Origin: Bacillota bacterium
GTDB lineage: Bacteria > Bacillota_A > Clostridia > Lachnospirales > Lachnospiraceae
DNA length: 64,000 bases
NCBI GenBank assembly: GCA_023443625.1
Contig: JAEZTQ010000079.1
Location: 186,001 to 250,000, forward strand
Direction: 5' to 3'
Shown: piece after piece, positions 27,346 to 36,441 of the stretch
How the letters are laid out: each line of letters begins with the position of its first letter
Numbering within the stretch: position 1 is the stretch's first letter
The notes under the pieces: generated by a model
Seen by the model: the letters and a program-made list of their open reading frames with translations, nothing else
Told to the model about the DNA's origin: nothing
The model's database searches: none
Translations under genes and position numbers: made by a program

Positions 27346-28099
27346 AGGCTTCCTCATCAGCTTTTCCATGTATTCCATTATCCCAATGCCGAAAATAGAC
27401 TGGGATAAGGAGAGTATGAAATATACCTTCCTCTTTTTTCCCTTTATCGGCTTAATTATTGGCGGTTTATCCTACGGATGGATTACTTTCGGGGTTAAGC
27501 AGGACTTAAATCCAGTCTTAACAGCGGTTATACTGGTATTGCTGCCGATTATTTTCTCAGGAGGAATTCATTTGGATGGCCTCATTGATACCTGTGATGC
27601 GTTCTTTTCTTATGGTGATAAGGAAAAGAAGCTAGAAATATTAAAGGACCCCAGAACGGGTGCATTCGGTGTGATCGGCTGTTCGGTTTATTTACTTCTT
27701 AGTCTGGGAGTATACAGTCAGCTGCTTCAAACGTCTGAGTATGCAGTCCTGCTTACGATAGGCTTCTTTATCAGCCGGGCTCTTGGTGCAATCGCTTTGC
27801 TCACTGTTAGAAAAGCAAAAGCCACAGGCTTAGGCTCGACCTTTGCGGCAGCAGCGGACAATAAACTTATACTAGCTATGAATATATTCTATCTAATACT
27901 CGCATTTTTACTCATTTTCCTGATCAATGCATTACTTGGCGCGGTTGTACTTGTAGCTTTAGCATGCTTTTCCTACTGTTATATTTCCTCCATCCGGAAG
28001 AACTTTGGTGGTATTACCGGAGATTTAACAGGTTTTTATATCCTATCAGTAGAATTAATTATGCTTTTTATCCTAGCGATTGGAGGTATGGTATGTTGA
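27332..28099 (+). CDS. cobS: Adenosylcobinamide-GDP ribazoletransferase (cobalamin synthase) CobS
   Basis: Integral membrane enzyme that joins adenosylcobinamide-GDP with alpha-ribazole (phosphate) to give the finished coenzyme. The conserved metal-binding motif GGIHLDGLIDTCDAFFSYGDKEKKLEILKDPRTG is present (positions about 70-105), together with FGGITGDLTGFYI and five or more TM helices. The start is TTG 27332 behind aaaggaggg. It overlaps the following small gene by 7 bases. Confidence 0.94.
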   Translation: MKLLKGFLISFSMYSIIPMPKIDWDKESMKYTFLFFPFIGLIIGGLSYGWITFGVKQDLNPVLTAVILVLLPIIFSGGIHLDGLIDTCDAFFSYGDKEKKLEILKDPRTGAFGVIGCSVYLLLSLGVYSQLLQTSEYAVLLTIGFFISRALGAIALLTVRKAKATGLGSTFAAAADNKLILAMNIFYLILAFLLIFLINALLGAVVLVALACFSYCYISSIRKNFGGITGDLTGFYILSVELIMLFILAIGGMVC

Positions 28100-28413
28100 T
28101 CTTTGTTGTGGGCGGAGCCTATCAGGGAAAATACGAATTTGCCCTAACCTTAGGGCTTCCAGTAATAAATAAGCTTCAGGCTAAAATAAAAGAGCTTCTG
28201 CTTCAGGGAGCAGATGTCCGGTCTGAGGTTATGAAGCTGATTGATCAGAAGGACTGTGTCGTAGTCTGTGATGAGATCGGCTGCGGTATCGTTCCGCTTA
28301 AGAAGGAAGACCGGGATTACAGAGAAATCGTAGGAAGGATAGCCTGTGAGCTTGCAAAGAAAGCGGACGCCGTATATAAGGTGGAAGCAGGCATTGCACT
28401 GAAAATAAAATGA
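28093..28413 (+). CDS. Short CobU-like protein with degenerate P-loop
   Basis: A protein of 106 residues with the fold signature of adenosylcobinamide kinase: FVVGGAYQGKYEFA at the N-terminus and VVVCDEIGCGIVPLKKEDRDYREIVG in the middle. The P-loop Lys is followed by Tyr instead of Ser/Thr, and the guanylylated-His segment of CobU is missing. It lies between cobS and cobC, 750 bp after an intact cobU, with 7-base and 4-base overlaps, so it is translated as part of the chain. It may be an accessory or regulatory paralogue; function unknown. ATG 28093 is preceded by ggaggtatggt; a longer frame inside cobS is rejected. Confidence 0.8.
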   Translation: MLIFVVGGAYQGKYEFALTLGLPVINKLQAKIKELLLQGADVRSEVMKLIDQKDCVVVCDEIGCGIVPLKKEDRDYREIVGRIACELAKKADAVYKVEAGIALKIK

Positions 28414-28988
28414 TAAAAATATATTTTGTACGTCATTTAAAAACGAAAGGTAATTATGAGAAAAGATATATCGGCAGAACGGACGAGAGCTTGTATGAGG
28501 CAGAAAAGCAGACCCAATTAACTAATCTAAAGGGCATACAGACAGTTTACTCCAGTCCGATGAAAAGATGTATCGAGACGGCAAGACTTCTAGCTCCCGG
28601 TAAAGCGCCAGTCATTATCGAGGGACTGAAGGAGATAGATTTTGGGGAATTTGAAAATAAATGCTATGAAGAGCTTAAGGACAATCCTGATTATATAAGC
28701 TTTATTGCCAGTAACGGCACAGGCAGTACTCCGCAGGGTGAAAATGCAATTGCTTTTAAAAACCGCTGCTGTAATGCCTTTGCAGGAATTGTTCAAAGCT
28801 TTCAAAAAAACAGTAATCCGGTAATATTAATCGTATGCCATGGCGGTACTATTATGTCTATCCTTGAACGGTATGAGGTGCAGCAGAGAGATTTTTACGA
28901 CTATCAGGTAAAGAATGGCTTTGGCTATGAAGCGGAGTATAACCCTGAGACAAATAAAATAACAATAATAAAGGAATTGATCGAATGA
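28410..28988 (+). CDS. cobC: Histidine-phosphatase family protein, probable alpha-ribazole phosphatase CobC
   Basis: Predicted to remove the 5'-phosphate from alpha-ribazole phosphate or adenosylcobalamin phosphate. The phosphohistidine motif appears as FVRHLKTKGN, with Leu replacing the usual Gly of RHG. The second part has SSPMKRCIETARLL, EIDFGEFENKCYEEL and the catalytic VCHGGTI. The length (192 residues) is normal. The assignment to CobC rests on family plus position between cobS and cbiB. It overlaps both neighbours by 4 bases. Confidence 0.87.
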   Translation: MIKIYFVRHLKTKGNYEKRYIGRTDESLYEAEKQTQLTNLKGIQTVYSSPMKRCIETARLLAPGKAPVIIEGLKEIDFGEFENKCYEELKDNPDYISFIASNGTGSTPQGENAIAFKNRCCNAFAGIVQSFQKNSNPVILIVCHGGTIMSILERYEVQQRDFYDYQVKNGFGYEAEYNPETNKITIIKELIE

Positions 28989-29938
28989 GATACGGTTTTA
29001 TCATAGGAATTGCTTTCATCCTGGATTTGATATTCGGGGATCCCTACTTTCTTCCTCATCCAATCTGCCTCATCGGCAATACGATAAGCTTTCTAGAGAA
29101 GAAAATCAGAAGATGGCTAAAGAATGAGCTGCTTGGGGGAGCTTTATTAGTTTTCCTCGTATTGGTGCTTAGCTTTGGTATCCCCTTTGCAATATTATAT
29201 GCGGCAGGCCGGATTAATAATTATCTTGCCTTAGTGATTGAGATTTATTTTTGTTACCAGATCTTTGCGGTAAAGTCTTTAAAGACCGAAAGCATGAAGG
29301 TTTATGATCCACTCACTCAGAAGGATATGATAGGGGCGAGAAAATTTCTCTCCTATATCGTAGGTCGTGACACAGAAAATCTTGACGAAAAGGGTGTAAT
29401 CAAGGCTACAGTAGAAACAATAGCCGAGAATACAACCGACGGAGTGATTGCACCGTTACTATTTATGGCGGTCGGTGGCGCACCTCTGGCATTTTTCTAT
29501 AAAGCGATTAATACGATGGATTCCATGATCGGCTATAAAAATGAAAAATACATCCGCTTTGGCAAATGTGCCGCAAGACTGGATGACGCGGCAAACTTTA
29601 TACCGGCTAGAATTTCGGCCTTGATTATGCTTGTCGCAAGTGCTTTCCTAAGACTTGATTTTAGAGGTGCGCTAAAAATCTATCTACGTGACAGAAAAAA
29701 TCATAAGAGTCCTAATTCAGCTCAGACGGAATCAGTCTGTGCGGGGGCACTTAGGGTTCAGTTAGCCGGAGCTGCAAGCTACTTCGGCCAGTTGGTAGAT
29801 AAGCCGACGATTGGAGATGCAATAAGGGCTATAGAACCAAAGGATATTGTTATAACGAATCAATTGATGTATCTGACATCAATTCTGGCAGTGATTATAG
29901 TAATCACGGTAAGGGGGCTTATATGGGGGCTGACATAA
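28985..29938 (+). CDS. cbiB: Adenosylcobinamide-phosphate synthase CbiB
   Basis: Membrane protein that attaches aminopropanol phosphate (made by CobD) to adenosylcobyric acid. It shows LDLIFGDPYFLPHPICLIG at the N-terminus, the central VGRDTENLDEKGVIKATVETIAENTTDG, AINTMDSMIGYKNEKY and several TM helices. The length of 317 residues is normal. Overlaps of 4 bases with cobC and 16 with cobD show coupling. Confidence 0.94.
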   Translation: MRYGFIIGIAFILDLIFGDPYFLPHPICLIGNTISFLEKKIRRWLKNELLGGALLVFLVLVLSFGIPFAILYAAGRINNYLALVIEIYFCYQIFAVKSLKTESMKVYDPLTQKDMIGARKFLSYIVGRDTENLDEKGVIKATVETIAENTTDGVIAPLLFMAVGGAPLAFFYKAINTMDSMIGYKNEKYIRFGKCAARLDDAANFIPARISALIMLVASAFLRLDFRGALKIYLRDRKNHKSPNSAQTESVCAGALRVQLAGAASYFGQLVDKPTIGDAIRAIEPKDIVITNQLMYLTSILAVIIVITVRGLIWGLT

Positions 29939-30990
29939 ATGCACACGGTGGTGATATTTATAGCTATGTAATCGAAAAGGGAGAGCTGCCGCTCGATTAT
30001 TCGGCAAATATTAATCCCTTAGGGCTTTCGAGAGAGGTGAAAAAGGCTTTTTTAACAGCAGCAGGCAAGCTCTGCAGCTATCCTGATGTTACCTGCAGAG
30101 GGCTAAGGAAGCTGACAGCGCAGTATGAGGGATGCCGCGAAGAGGAGCTCTTATTCGGTAACGGAGCAGCAGATCTCATTTATCGTATATGCTTTGCACT
30201 AAAGCCTAAGAAAGCGCTGCTGCCGGCACCCACCTTCTCAGAATATGGACAGGCTTTACAGAGACTTCCCTGTGACCTTGCATATTTTCACCTTAAGCCA
30301 GAGACAGATTTTATGATAACACAGGAGATACTTCCTTTGATTAACGGAAAGGAAATCTTATTTCTCTGTAATCCGAATAATCCTACAGGAAGAGTAACGG
30401 ATCCGGCTTTACTTTACCAAATAGCCATGCGCTGCGAAGAAGTAAACTGTATCTTAGTAATAGATGAGTGCTTTATGGATTTTGTGGCAGGGAAGGAGAA
30501 GCTAAGCTTTCAAAAGTATCTTTCACAATTCAAGCAGGTAATCATATTGAAGGCATTTACGAAGATATTTGCAATGCCGGGCCTTCGTCTTGGCTATCTG
30601 ATGAGCAGTAATCACGAAGTAATAAAGAAAATACAGGCAGCAGGACAAGCCTGGAGCGTATCGGTTCCGGCGCAGGCAGCCGGTGAAGCGGCTTTACAGG
30701 AAAAGGAGTACCTAAATAGAACCATCAAATTAATCACGCAGGAAAGAAATTATCTTACGAAAGCTCTGATACAGCTGGGGTTTAGAGTGTTTTTCAGTGA
30801 TACGAATTATATTCTTTTTCAGACGGAGGATATGTATTTATATCAGAAGCTGTATCAGAAGGGGATATTAATCAGAAGCTGTGAGAACTTTAAAGGGCTA
30901 GACAGCTCCTATAACAGGATCGCAGTAAAGAGGAGGAAGGATAATCAGAAGTTAATTAGTGCTATCAAGGAGGTAATCAACCATGGCTAA
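29923..30990 (+). CDS. cobD: Threonine-phosphate decarboxylase CobD
   Basis: PLP aminotransferase-fold enzyme that decarboxylates L-threonine phosphate to aminopropanol phosphate for CbiB. It has [40 protein letters not shown], and the PLP lysine (about residue 212) in [17 protein letters not shown]. The length is 355 residues. ATG 29923 overlaps the end of cbiB. No threonine kinase (pduX) is seen in the window. Confidence 0.93.
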   Translation: MGADINAHGGDIYSYVIEKGELPLDYSANINPLGLSREVKKAFLTAAGKLCSYPDVTCRGLRKLTAQYEGCREEELLFGNGAADLIYRICFALKPKKALLPAPTFSEYGQALQRLPCDLAYFHLKPETDFMITQEILPLINGKEILFLCNPNNPTGRVTDPALLYQIAMRCEEVNCILVIDECFMDFVAGKEKLSFQKYLSQFKQVIILKAFTKIFAMPGLRLGYLMSSNHEVIKKIQAAGQAWSVSVPAQAAGEAALQEKEYLNRTIKLITQERNYLTKALIQLGFRVFFSDTNYILFQTEDMYLYQKLYQKGILIRSCENFKGLDSSYNRIAVKRRKDNQKLISAIKEVINHG

Positions 30991-32488
30991 AGCAATTATG
31001 ATACAGGGAACCACCTCAAATGCAGGAAAAAGCCTGATTACTGCAGGACTATGTCGTATCTTTGCACAGGATGGATACCGGGTAGCTCCCTTCAAATCTC
31101 AGAATATGGCGCTTAATTCCTACATCACCGAGGATGGGCTCGAAATGGGGCGTGCACAGGTGGTACAGGCAGAGGCCGCTTATAAGAAACCCGACGTTAG
31201 GATGAATCCTATTTTACTTAAGCCCACCAGCGATAAGGGCTCACAGGTTATTGTTATGGGTGAGGTCATTGGGAATAAGAATGCAATGGATTATTATAAA
31301 AGCAAAACGGACTATATTCCTCAGATTATGGAGGCATATGAGTCACTGGCAGCGGAAAATGATATCATCGTAATTGAGGGAGCAGGTAGTCCGGCAGAAA
31401 TTAATTTAAAGGAAAATGATATCGTAAATATGGGTATCGCTAAGCTTACAGCCGCTCCGGTGCTTATCGTCGGTGATATCGACAAAGGTGGTGTGTTTGC
31501 TGCACTTTACGGAACCTACCTACTGCAAAGTGAAGAGGAGAAACGCTATATTAAGGGGAATATCATTAATAAATTCAGAGGTGATGTTAAAATTCTGGAG
31601 CCGGGACTGAAGATGCTAGAGGAGAAAATTCCTGTTCCGTTTGTGGGTGTTGTTCCGATGTTAAAGGTAAAAATAGATGATGAGGACAGTCTGTCAGAGG
31701 TGTTTTCAAATAGATTGGCCGCTTCAGAGCTTGACATTGCAGTCATCCGGCTGCCGAGGATATCTAATTTCACTGACTTTAATGCCTTTGATATTATACT
31801 GGGAACGAAGGTACGATATATTACGAAGATACAGGAATTTAGAACTCCTGATCTACTGATCCTGCCAGGTACCAAGAATACAATTGAGGATTTGAGATGG
31901 CTAAGAGAAAGCGGTTTGGAAGCTGAAATCTTAAAATATGTGAATGCCGGTAATCCGCTATTTGGAATTTGCGGTGGCTTTCAGATGCTTAGTAAAACAC
32001 TCAGTGATCCTTATAACGTGGAAGGCGGAGGTACAATACAAGGATTATCCTTAATTGATGCCGATACAGTCTTCGAAAAGGAGAAAACGAGAACAAGGGT
32101 AATCGGTTCGATTGTAAATGCGAAGGGTATCTTTAAAGCTCTGAACGGTAAGAAATTTGAAGGCTATGAAATTCATATGGGAATTACTGCTGTTAAGGAG
32201 CCTCTATCTGTCATAAAACAGCTTGACGGGACGGAAAAACCGGATGGAGCCTGTGAGAACAATGTATATGGCAGCTACGTGCACGGAATATTTGACAGTG
32301 AGGAACTGCTTGTAGAAATTGCTAAGCTATTGTATCACCGGAAGGGCCTTGCGTTCAACCCAGAACAAGTAGTTGATTTAAAGACACAGAAGGAGAAGGA
32401 ATATAATAAACTGGCAGACAGTCTTAGAGCTTCGTTAGATATGAAAGCAATTTATCAAATACTGGAGCAGGGAATAGATAAAGAATAA
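30983..32488 (+). CDS. cbiP: Cobyric acid synthase CbiP
   Basis: It amidates the b, d, e and g side chains of adenosylcobyrinate diamide using glutamine and ATP. The N-terminal ATPase has [20 protein letters not shown] and [14 protein letters not shown]. The C-terminal amidotransferase has the nucleophile in [12 protein letters not shown] and His in [10 protein letters not shown]. The length of 501 residues is normal. It overlaps cobD by 8 bases. Confidence 0.96.
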   Translation: MAKAIMIQGTTSNAGKSLITAGLCRIFAQDGYRVAPFKSQNMALNSYITEDGLEMGRAQVVQAEAAYKKPDVRMNPILLKPTSDKGSQVIVMGEVIGNKNAMDYYKSKTDYIPQIMEAYESLAAENDIIVIEGAGSPAEINLKENDIVNMGIAKLTAAPVLIVGDIDKGGVFAALYGTYLLQSEEEKRYIKGNIINKFRGDVKILEPGLKMLEEKIPVPFVGVVPMLKVKIDDEDSLSEVFSNRLAASELDIAVIRLPRISNFTDFNAFDIILGTKVRYITKIQEFRTPDLLILPGTKNTIEDLRWLRESGLEAEILKYVNAGNPLFGICGGFQMLSKTLSDPYNVEGGGTIQGLSLIDADTVFEKEKTRTRVIGSIVNAKGIFKALNGKKFEGYEIHMGITAVKEPLSVIKQLDGTEKPDGACENNVYGSYVHGIFDSEELLVEIAKLLYHRKGLAFNPEQVVDLKTQKEKEYNKLADSLRASLDMKAIYQILEQGIDKE

Positions 32489-32512
32489 ACTGACAGCGGA
32501 AGGGAGAAATTC

Positions 32513-33037
32513 ATGAAAGGATTAATTCATATTTATTGTGGGGAGGGCAAGGGTAAAACAACTGCGGCACTGGGACTTACTATGCGTGCCTGCGGTGGGG
32601 AGTATCATGTGGTATTCACCCAGTTTATTAAAGCCTGGGATACGTGTGAATTAGAGATTTTACGAAGCCTTCCCAAAACTACAATACTGCGCGGCGAATT
32701 TCCTACTAAGTTTTCTAAGGATTATACGAAAGAGGAGAGGGAGGAGGTCTTTCGTGAGAATAACAGATTGTTTCAGGAAGCTTTATCCTGTATGAATACT
32801 ACTGCTAAGACACTTCTTATCCTTGATGAAATTATCGGTTCGATGGATAAGCAGCTGATTGACAATAATTTGGTATATCATTACCTGAAACATAAAAATC
32901 CTGCTACCGAGGTGGTTCTGACAGGACGTAACCCTTCCGAGCAGTTAATTGAGCTTGCAGATTATGTTTCTGAAATCAGAAAGATTAAACATCCTTATGA
33001 AAAGGGTATAACAGCACGAAAGGGGATTGAATTCTGA
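32513..33037 (+). CDS. cobO: Cob(I)yrinic acid a,c-diamide adenosyltransferase CobO/BtuR
   Basis: It transfers the 5'-deoxyadenosyl group from ATP to the reduced corrinoid cobalt. The P-loop lies in IYCGEGKGKTTAALGLTMRA at the N-terminus, followed by VVFTQFIKAW and the Walker B-like LLILDEIIGSMD. The length of 174 residues fits the CobA/BtuR/CobO family. ATG 32513 is behind ggaagggag. Its product is the riboswitch ligand class, so it closes the feedback loop. It overlaps cbiC by one base. Confidence 0.93.
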   Translation: MKGLIHIYCGEGKGKTTAALGLTMRACGGEYHVVFTQFIKAWDTCELEILRSLPKTTILRGEFPTKFSKDYTKEEREEVFRENNRLFQEALSCMNTTAKTLLILDEIIGSMDKQLIDNNLVYHYLKHKNPATEVVLTGRNPSEQLIELADYVSEIRKIKHPYEKGITARKGIEF

Positions 33038-33663
33038 TGGAACAGCTAAGACCGGAGGATATCGAGAAGAAAAGCTTTGAGATCATCACCAAAGAATTAG
33101 GTGAGATAACGCTTGAGGATAGGCTGGCACCGATTATAAAGCGTGTTATTCATACAACCGCAGACTTTGATTATCTGAATAATCTCTGCTTTTCTGAAAA
33201 TGTTGTAGAGCAGGCAATAAAGGCCATTAAAAATGGTGCGGCTATTGTGACAGATACGAATATGGCTTTATCTGGGATTAATAAGCAGGCGCTATCGAAA
33301 GGCGGCGGTACCGCTCATTGTTTTATGGCAGAGGAGGATGTGGCAAGAGAGGCCAAAGAAAAAAATGTAACAAGAGCAAGTATCTCCATGGAGAAAGCGC
33401 TGCAACTGAAAAAGCAGATAATTTTCGCAATCGGTAATGCACCTACTGCCTTAATCAAACTGGAGGAGCTGATTAGAGAGAAGAAGGTGCAGCCGGCCCT
33501 AATTATCGGAGTTACGGTCGGCTTTGTTAATGTAATTGAATCTAAGGAATTGATTATGAAGACGGATGTGCCATATATAGTTGCGAAAGGGAGAAAGGGC
33601 GGCAGCAATGTAGCAGCCGCCATAGTCAATGCACTTCTTTATATGACTTATCCCCGCGATTGA
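33037..33663 (+). CDS. cbiC: Cobalt-precorrin-8 methylmutase CbiC
   Basis: It moves the C11 methyl group to C12, giving cobyrinate. The catalytic His is H39 in RVIHTTADFDYL. Further motifs are AIVTDTNMALSGI, AIGNAPTALIKLEEL and GVTVGFVNVIESKE. The length of 208 residues is normal. It is the last gene of the tetrapyrrole region, and a terminator follows about 100 bases later. Confidence 0.95.
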   Translation: MEQLRPEDIEKKSFEIITKELGEITLEDRLAPIIKRVIHTTADFDYLNNLCFSENVVEQAIKAIKNGAAIVTDTNMALSGINKQALSKGGGTAHCFMAEEDVAREAKEKNVTRASISMEKALQLKKQIIFAIGNAPTALIKLEELIREKKVQPALIIGVTVGFVNVIESKELIMKTDVPYIVAKGRKGGSNVAAAIVNALLYMTYPRD

Positions 33664-33769
33664 AGGGTGAAAAATAAAGCGATAAATAATGATTAGTGCT
33701 GACAATTGATTGGAATTATGATAGGTGTGTTAATATATATTGCAGTAGAAGGTCAGAATAAATGATACA

Positions 33770-33813
33770 AACAGCCTGGGAAACTAGAACTATCGGTGAC
33801 CTCGGCTGTTTTT
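33770..33813 (+). terminator. Terminator ending the cobalamin region
   Basis: Stem aacagcc/ggctgtt (33770-33776 with 33804-33810), with further partial pairing inside, is followed by a T-run (ttttt, then gtt). Confidence 0.7.
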
Positions 33814-33975
33814 GTTATTAAATATTTTCAGGTATACATTACGGGATACTCCTTGCTTTTATTACAAGAGCACTTTATAAACGTATCTTTTTCTATAAAA
33901 ATATTGTTAAGAACGTAAAATTGAATAAGTTTTTACATTCCTTCAGAGCATTGTATAAATTTAATAAATTAGTTG

Positions 33976-34046
33976 TTGATTTTTAGAAATAATATGTTAA
34001 AATAGTAATTGGAAACGTTACCGGAAAGGTTACTGATAACGTTACC
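33976..34046 (+). promoter_or_regulatory. Promoter with LacI-type operators for the sugar transporter
   Basis: TTGATT (33976-33981) and an extended -10 TGTTAAAAT (33995-34003) are separated by 16 bases. Directly downstream are ggaaacgttacc (34011-34022) and gataacgttacc (34035-34046), with a half-like ggaaaggttac between them. AACGTT-centred dyads are the usual targets of LacI-family repressors, and overlap of the start site implies repression. The likely regulator is the LacI gene at 38977. The rest of the 450-base gap holds only the terminator. Confidence 0.78.
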
Positions 34047-34113
34047 AATAAAAATTATCGTGAAACTTGAATAGCATTATAGTGCTATTCAACAAAGAGA
34101 AGGAGAGGAAAGC

Positions 34114-35541
34114 ATGAAAAAAATTAGCAGACTTATGGCAATTCTTTTTACACTGATTCTGGCTGCAGGTTCACTTATGGCGTGTGGTAAGAATGATGCA
34201 AAATCAGAAGATACCGGGAGCGGCAAAGTTACTGATACTTCTAAGGAAGATAGTAGCGGCGATGAAAAAGCAGATGAGATTTATTATTTGAATTTTAAGC
34301 CTGAGATTGCTGAAGTTTACGACAAGATAGCTGCAGATTATGAAGCGGAAACTGGTGTCAAAGTAAAGGTGGTTACGGCAGCAAGCGGTACATATGAGCA
34401 GACTTTAAAATCAGAGGTAGCAAAATCAGATCCTCCGACAATCTTTCAGATTAACGGACCAGTAGGCTATGAATCCTGGAAGGATTATTGTCTAGACTTA
34501 AAGGATACCAAGCTATACAGCTATCTATCGGATCAGTCCTTAGCTGTTACCGCAGGGGATGGTGTTTACGGTGTTCCTTATGTTGTAGAAGGCTATGGTA
34601 TCATTTATAATAAATCTATAATGGATAAATATTTTGCACTTTCTAATAAGGCATCCGAATATACCTCTATGGATCAGGTCAATAATTTTGCAGCCTTAAA
34701 GGCAGTTGTAGAAGATATGACAATGAATAAGGATGCTTTAGGTATTCAGGGTGTATTTGCATCTACCTCCTTAGGCGCTGGTGAGCAATGGAGATGGCAG
34801 ACACATCTGGCAAATATGCCTCTATACTATGAATTCAAGGATAATACCTCCTTTGACAGCCCTACACTGGCAGGCCTTGCAGCAAGTGAGATTACATTTA
34901 AGTATGCTGATAACTTTAAGAACATATTTGATCTTTATGTGAATAATTCAATCAGCCAGGCTGGACTTCTCGGAAGTAAGACAGTGAATGATTCCATGGC
35001 AGAATTCGCCCTTGGTCAGGTTGCCATGGTACAGAACGGAAACTGGGCCTGGTCGCAAATCAGTGGTGTTGAAGGAAATGTTGTAAAAGAAGAAGATATT
35101 AAGTTTATGCCGATTTATACGGGCATGAGCGGAGAAGAAAAACAAGGGCTTAGTGTTGGTACGGAGAATTATTTTGCTATCAATTGTAAAGTATCCGAAG
35201 CAAAACAGAAGGCTTCCATTGCTTTCATCGAGTGGCTTTTTACCAGTGATAAAGGGAAAGAATATGTGACAAAGCAGTTAGGCTTTATCGCTCCTTTTAC
35301 GACCTTTAAAGAGGATGAGAAGCCTGCCGATCCGTTAGCAAGAGAAGTACTTTCCTGGATGGAGAAGGATGGTATTAGTAGTGTAGGCTGGACCTTTGCA
35401 GCTTTCCCGAGCGAGCAGTTCAAGAATTATTTTGGCGATGCATTATTAGAATATGTGCAGGGAAGCAAGAGCTGGGAAGAGGTAGTAACTGTTGTTAAGG
35501 ACTCCTGGAAATCAGAAAGAGCAAATGCAGCAGCAAAATAG
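34114..35541 (+). CDS. Sugar ABC transporter substrate-binding lipoprotein
   Basis: A 475-residue extracellular binding protein of the maltose/maltodextrin type. The lipoprotein signal peptide ends in the lipobox LMAC (Cys about 24), followed by a Ser/Asp/Lys-rich linker and the solute-binding fold (EAETGVKVKVVTAAS, PPTIFQINGP, VPYVVEGYGIIYN, AMVQNGNWAWSQI). ATG 34114 is behind agaaggagagg. The two permease genes, malQ and a LacI gene follow. Association with malQ makes maltodextrin the likeliest substrate, by inference. No ATPase gene is present; such systems often borrow a shared MsmK/MalK-type ATPase. Confidence 0.92.
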   Translation: MKKISRLMAILFTLILAAGSLMACGKNDAKSEDTGSGKVTDTSKEDSSGDEKADEIYYLNFKPEIAEVYDKIAADYEAETGVKVKVVTAASGTYEQTLKSEVAKSDPPTIFQINGPVGYESWKDYCLDLKDTKLYSYLSDQSLAVTAGDGVYGVPYVVEGYGIIYNKSIMDKYFALSNKASEYTSMDQVNNFAALKAVVEDMTMNKDALGIQGVFASTSLGAGEQWRWQTHLANMPLYYEFKDNTSFDSPTLAGLAASEITFKYADNFKNIFDLYVNNSISQAGLLGSKTVNDSMAEFALGQVAMVQNGNWAWSQISGVEGNVVKEEDIKFMPIYTGMSGEEKQGLSVGTENYFAINCKVSEAKQKASIAFIEWLFTSDKGKEYVTKQLGFIAPFTTFKEDEKPADPLAREVLSWMEKDGISSVGWTFAAFPSEQFKNYFGDALLEYVQGSKSWEEVVTVVKDSWKSERANAAAK

Positions 35542-35598
35542 TGCGGTTAACAGAGCAAAGCTTTTACAGCCAGATTTACATATCAAATGGAGATTACG

Positions 35599-36441
35599 AT
35601 GAATAGACATAATAAAAAATATTTTCCAGTTTTCCTTCTTCCTACCTTAATTGCATTTACAATCGCTTTTATTATTCCTTTTATCATGGGTATCTTTTTA
35701 TCCTTTACAGAATTTACGACTGTGATTGATGCAAAGTGGGTAGGTTTGAAAAATTATACAGCTGCATTCGCAAATCAGGAATTTTTGAATGCACTCTGGT
35801 TTACGGTCAGATTTGCGGTAGTTTCCATGATAACCATCAATGTTTTTTCATTTTTATTAGCTCTTTTATTAACCAGAAAAATCAGAGGAACCAATCTGTT
35901 TCGAACGGTATTTTTTATGCCTAATCTGATCGGGGGAATTGTTCTTGGTTATATATGGCAGCTCATCCTAAATGGAGTGCTTTTTCATTATGGGGTTACG
36001 CTGACCTTCAAACCGGAATATGGCTTTTGGGGCTTGATTATCCTGATGAATTGGCAGATGATTGGTTACATGATGGTTATTTATATTGCCGGTATCCAGA
36101 ACATTCCCGGAGATATTATCGAAGCTGCGAGAATTGATGGAGCAGGTCCTCTGCAGATATTGAGAAAGGTGACGCTTCCTCTCGTTATGCCCTCGATTAC
36201 AATCTGTTTATTTTTGACTATGTCGAATTCCTTTAAGCTCTTTGATCAGAATTTGGCTTTGACTGCCGGAGCGCCTTCCAAAAAGACCGCAATGCTGGCT
36301 CTGGATATTTATAATACGTTTTATGCCTCGGTTGGAAGTGAAGGGATAGGTCAGGCGAAGGCTGTGATATTTTTTATCCTTGTAGCGTTGGTTGCGTTCA
36401 TACAGCTTAGAGCTACAAGAGCGAAGGAGGTGGAAAATTGA
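35599..36441 (+). CDS. Sugar ABC transporter permease (MalF type)
   Basis: A membrane subunit of 280 residues with six TM helices. The ATPase-contacting EAA loop is EAARIDGAGPLQILRKVTLP. ATG 35599 follows ggagattacg; an in-frame ATG at 35587 overlaps that site and is rejected. It comes 57 bases after the binding protein gene, and its stop overlaps the next permease start (TGATG). Confidence 0.93.
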   Translation: MNRHNKKYFPVFLLPTLIAFTIAFIIPFIMGIFLSFTEFTTVIDAKWVGLKNYTAAFANQEFLNALWFTVRFAVVSMITINVFSFLLALLLTRKIRGTNLFRTVFFMPNLIGGIVLGYIWQLILNGVLFHYGVTLTFKPEYGFWGLIILMNWQMIGYMMVIYIAGIQNIPGDIIEAARIDGAGPLQILRKVTLPLVMPSITICLFLTMSNSFKLFDQNLALTAGAPSKKTAMLALDIYNTFYASVGSEGIGQAKAVIFFILVALVAFIQLRATRAKEVEN

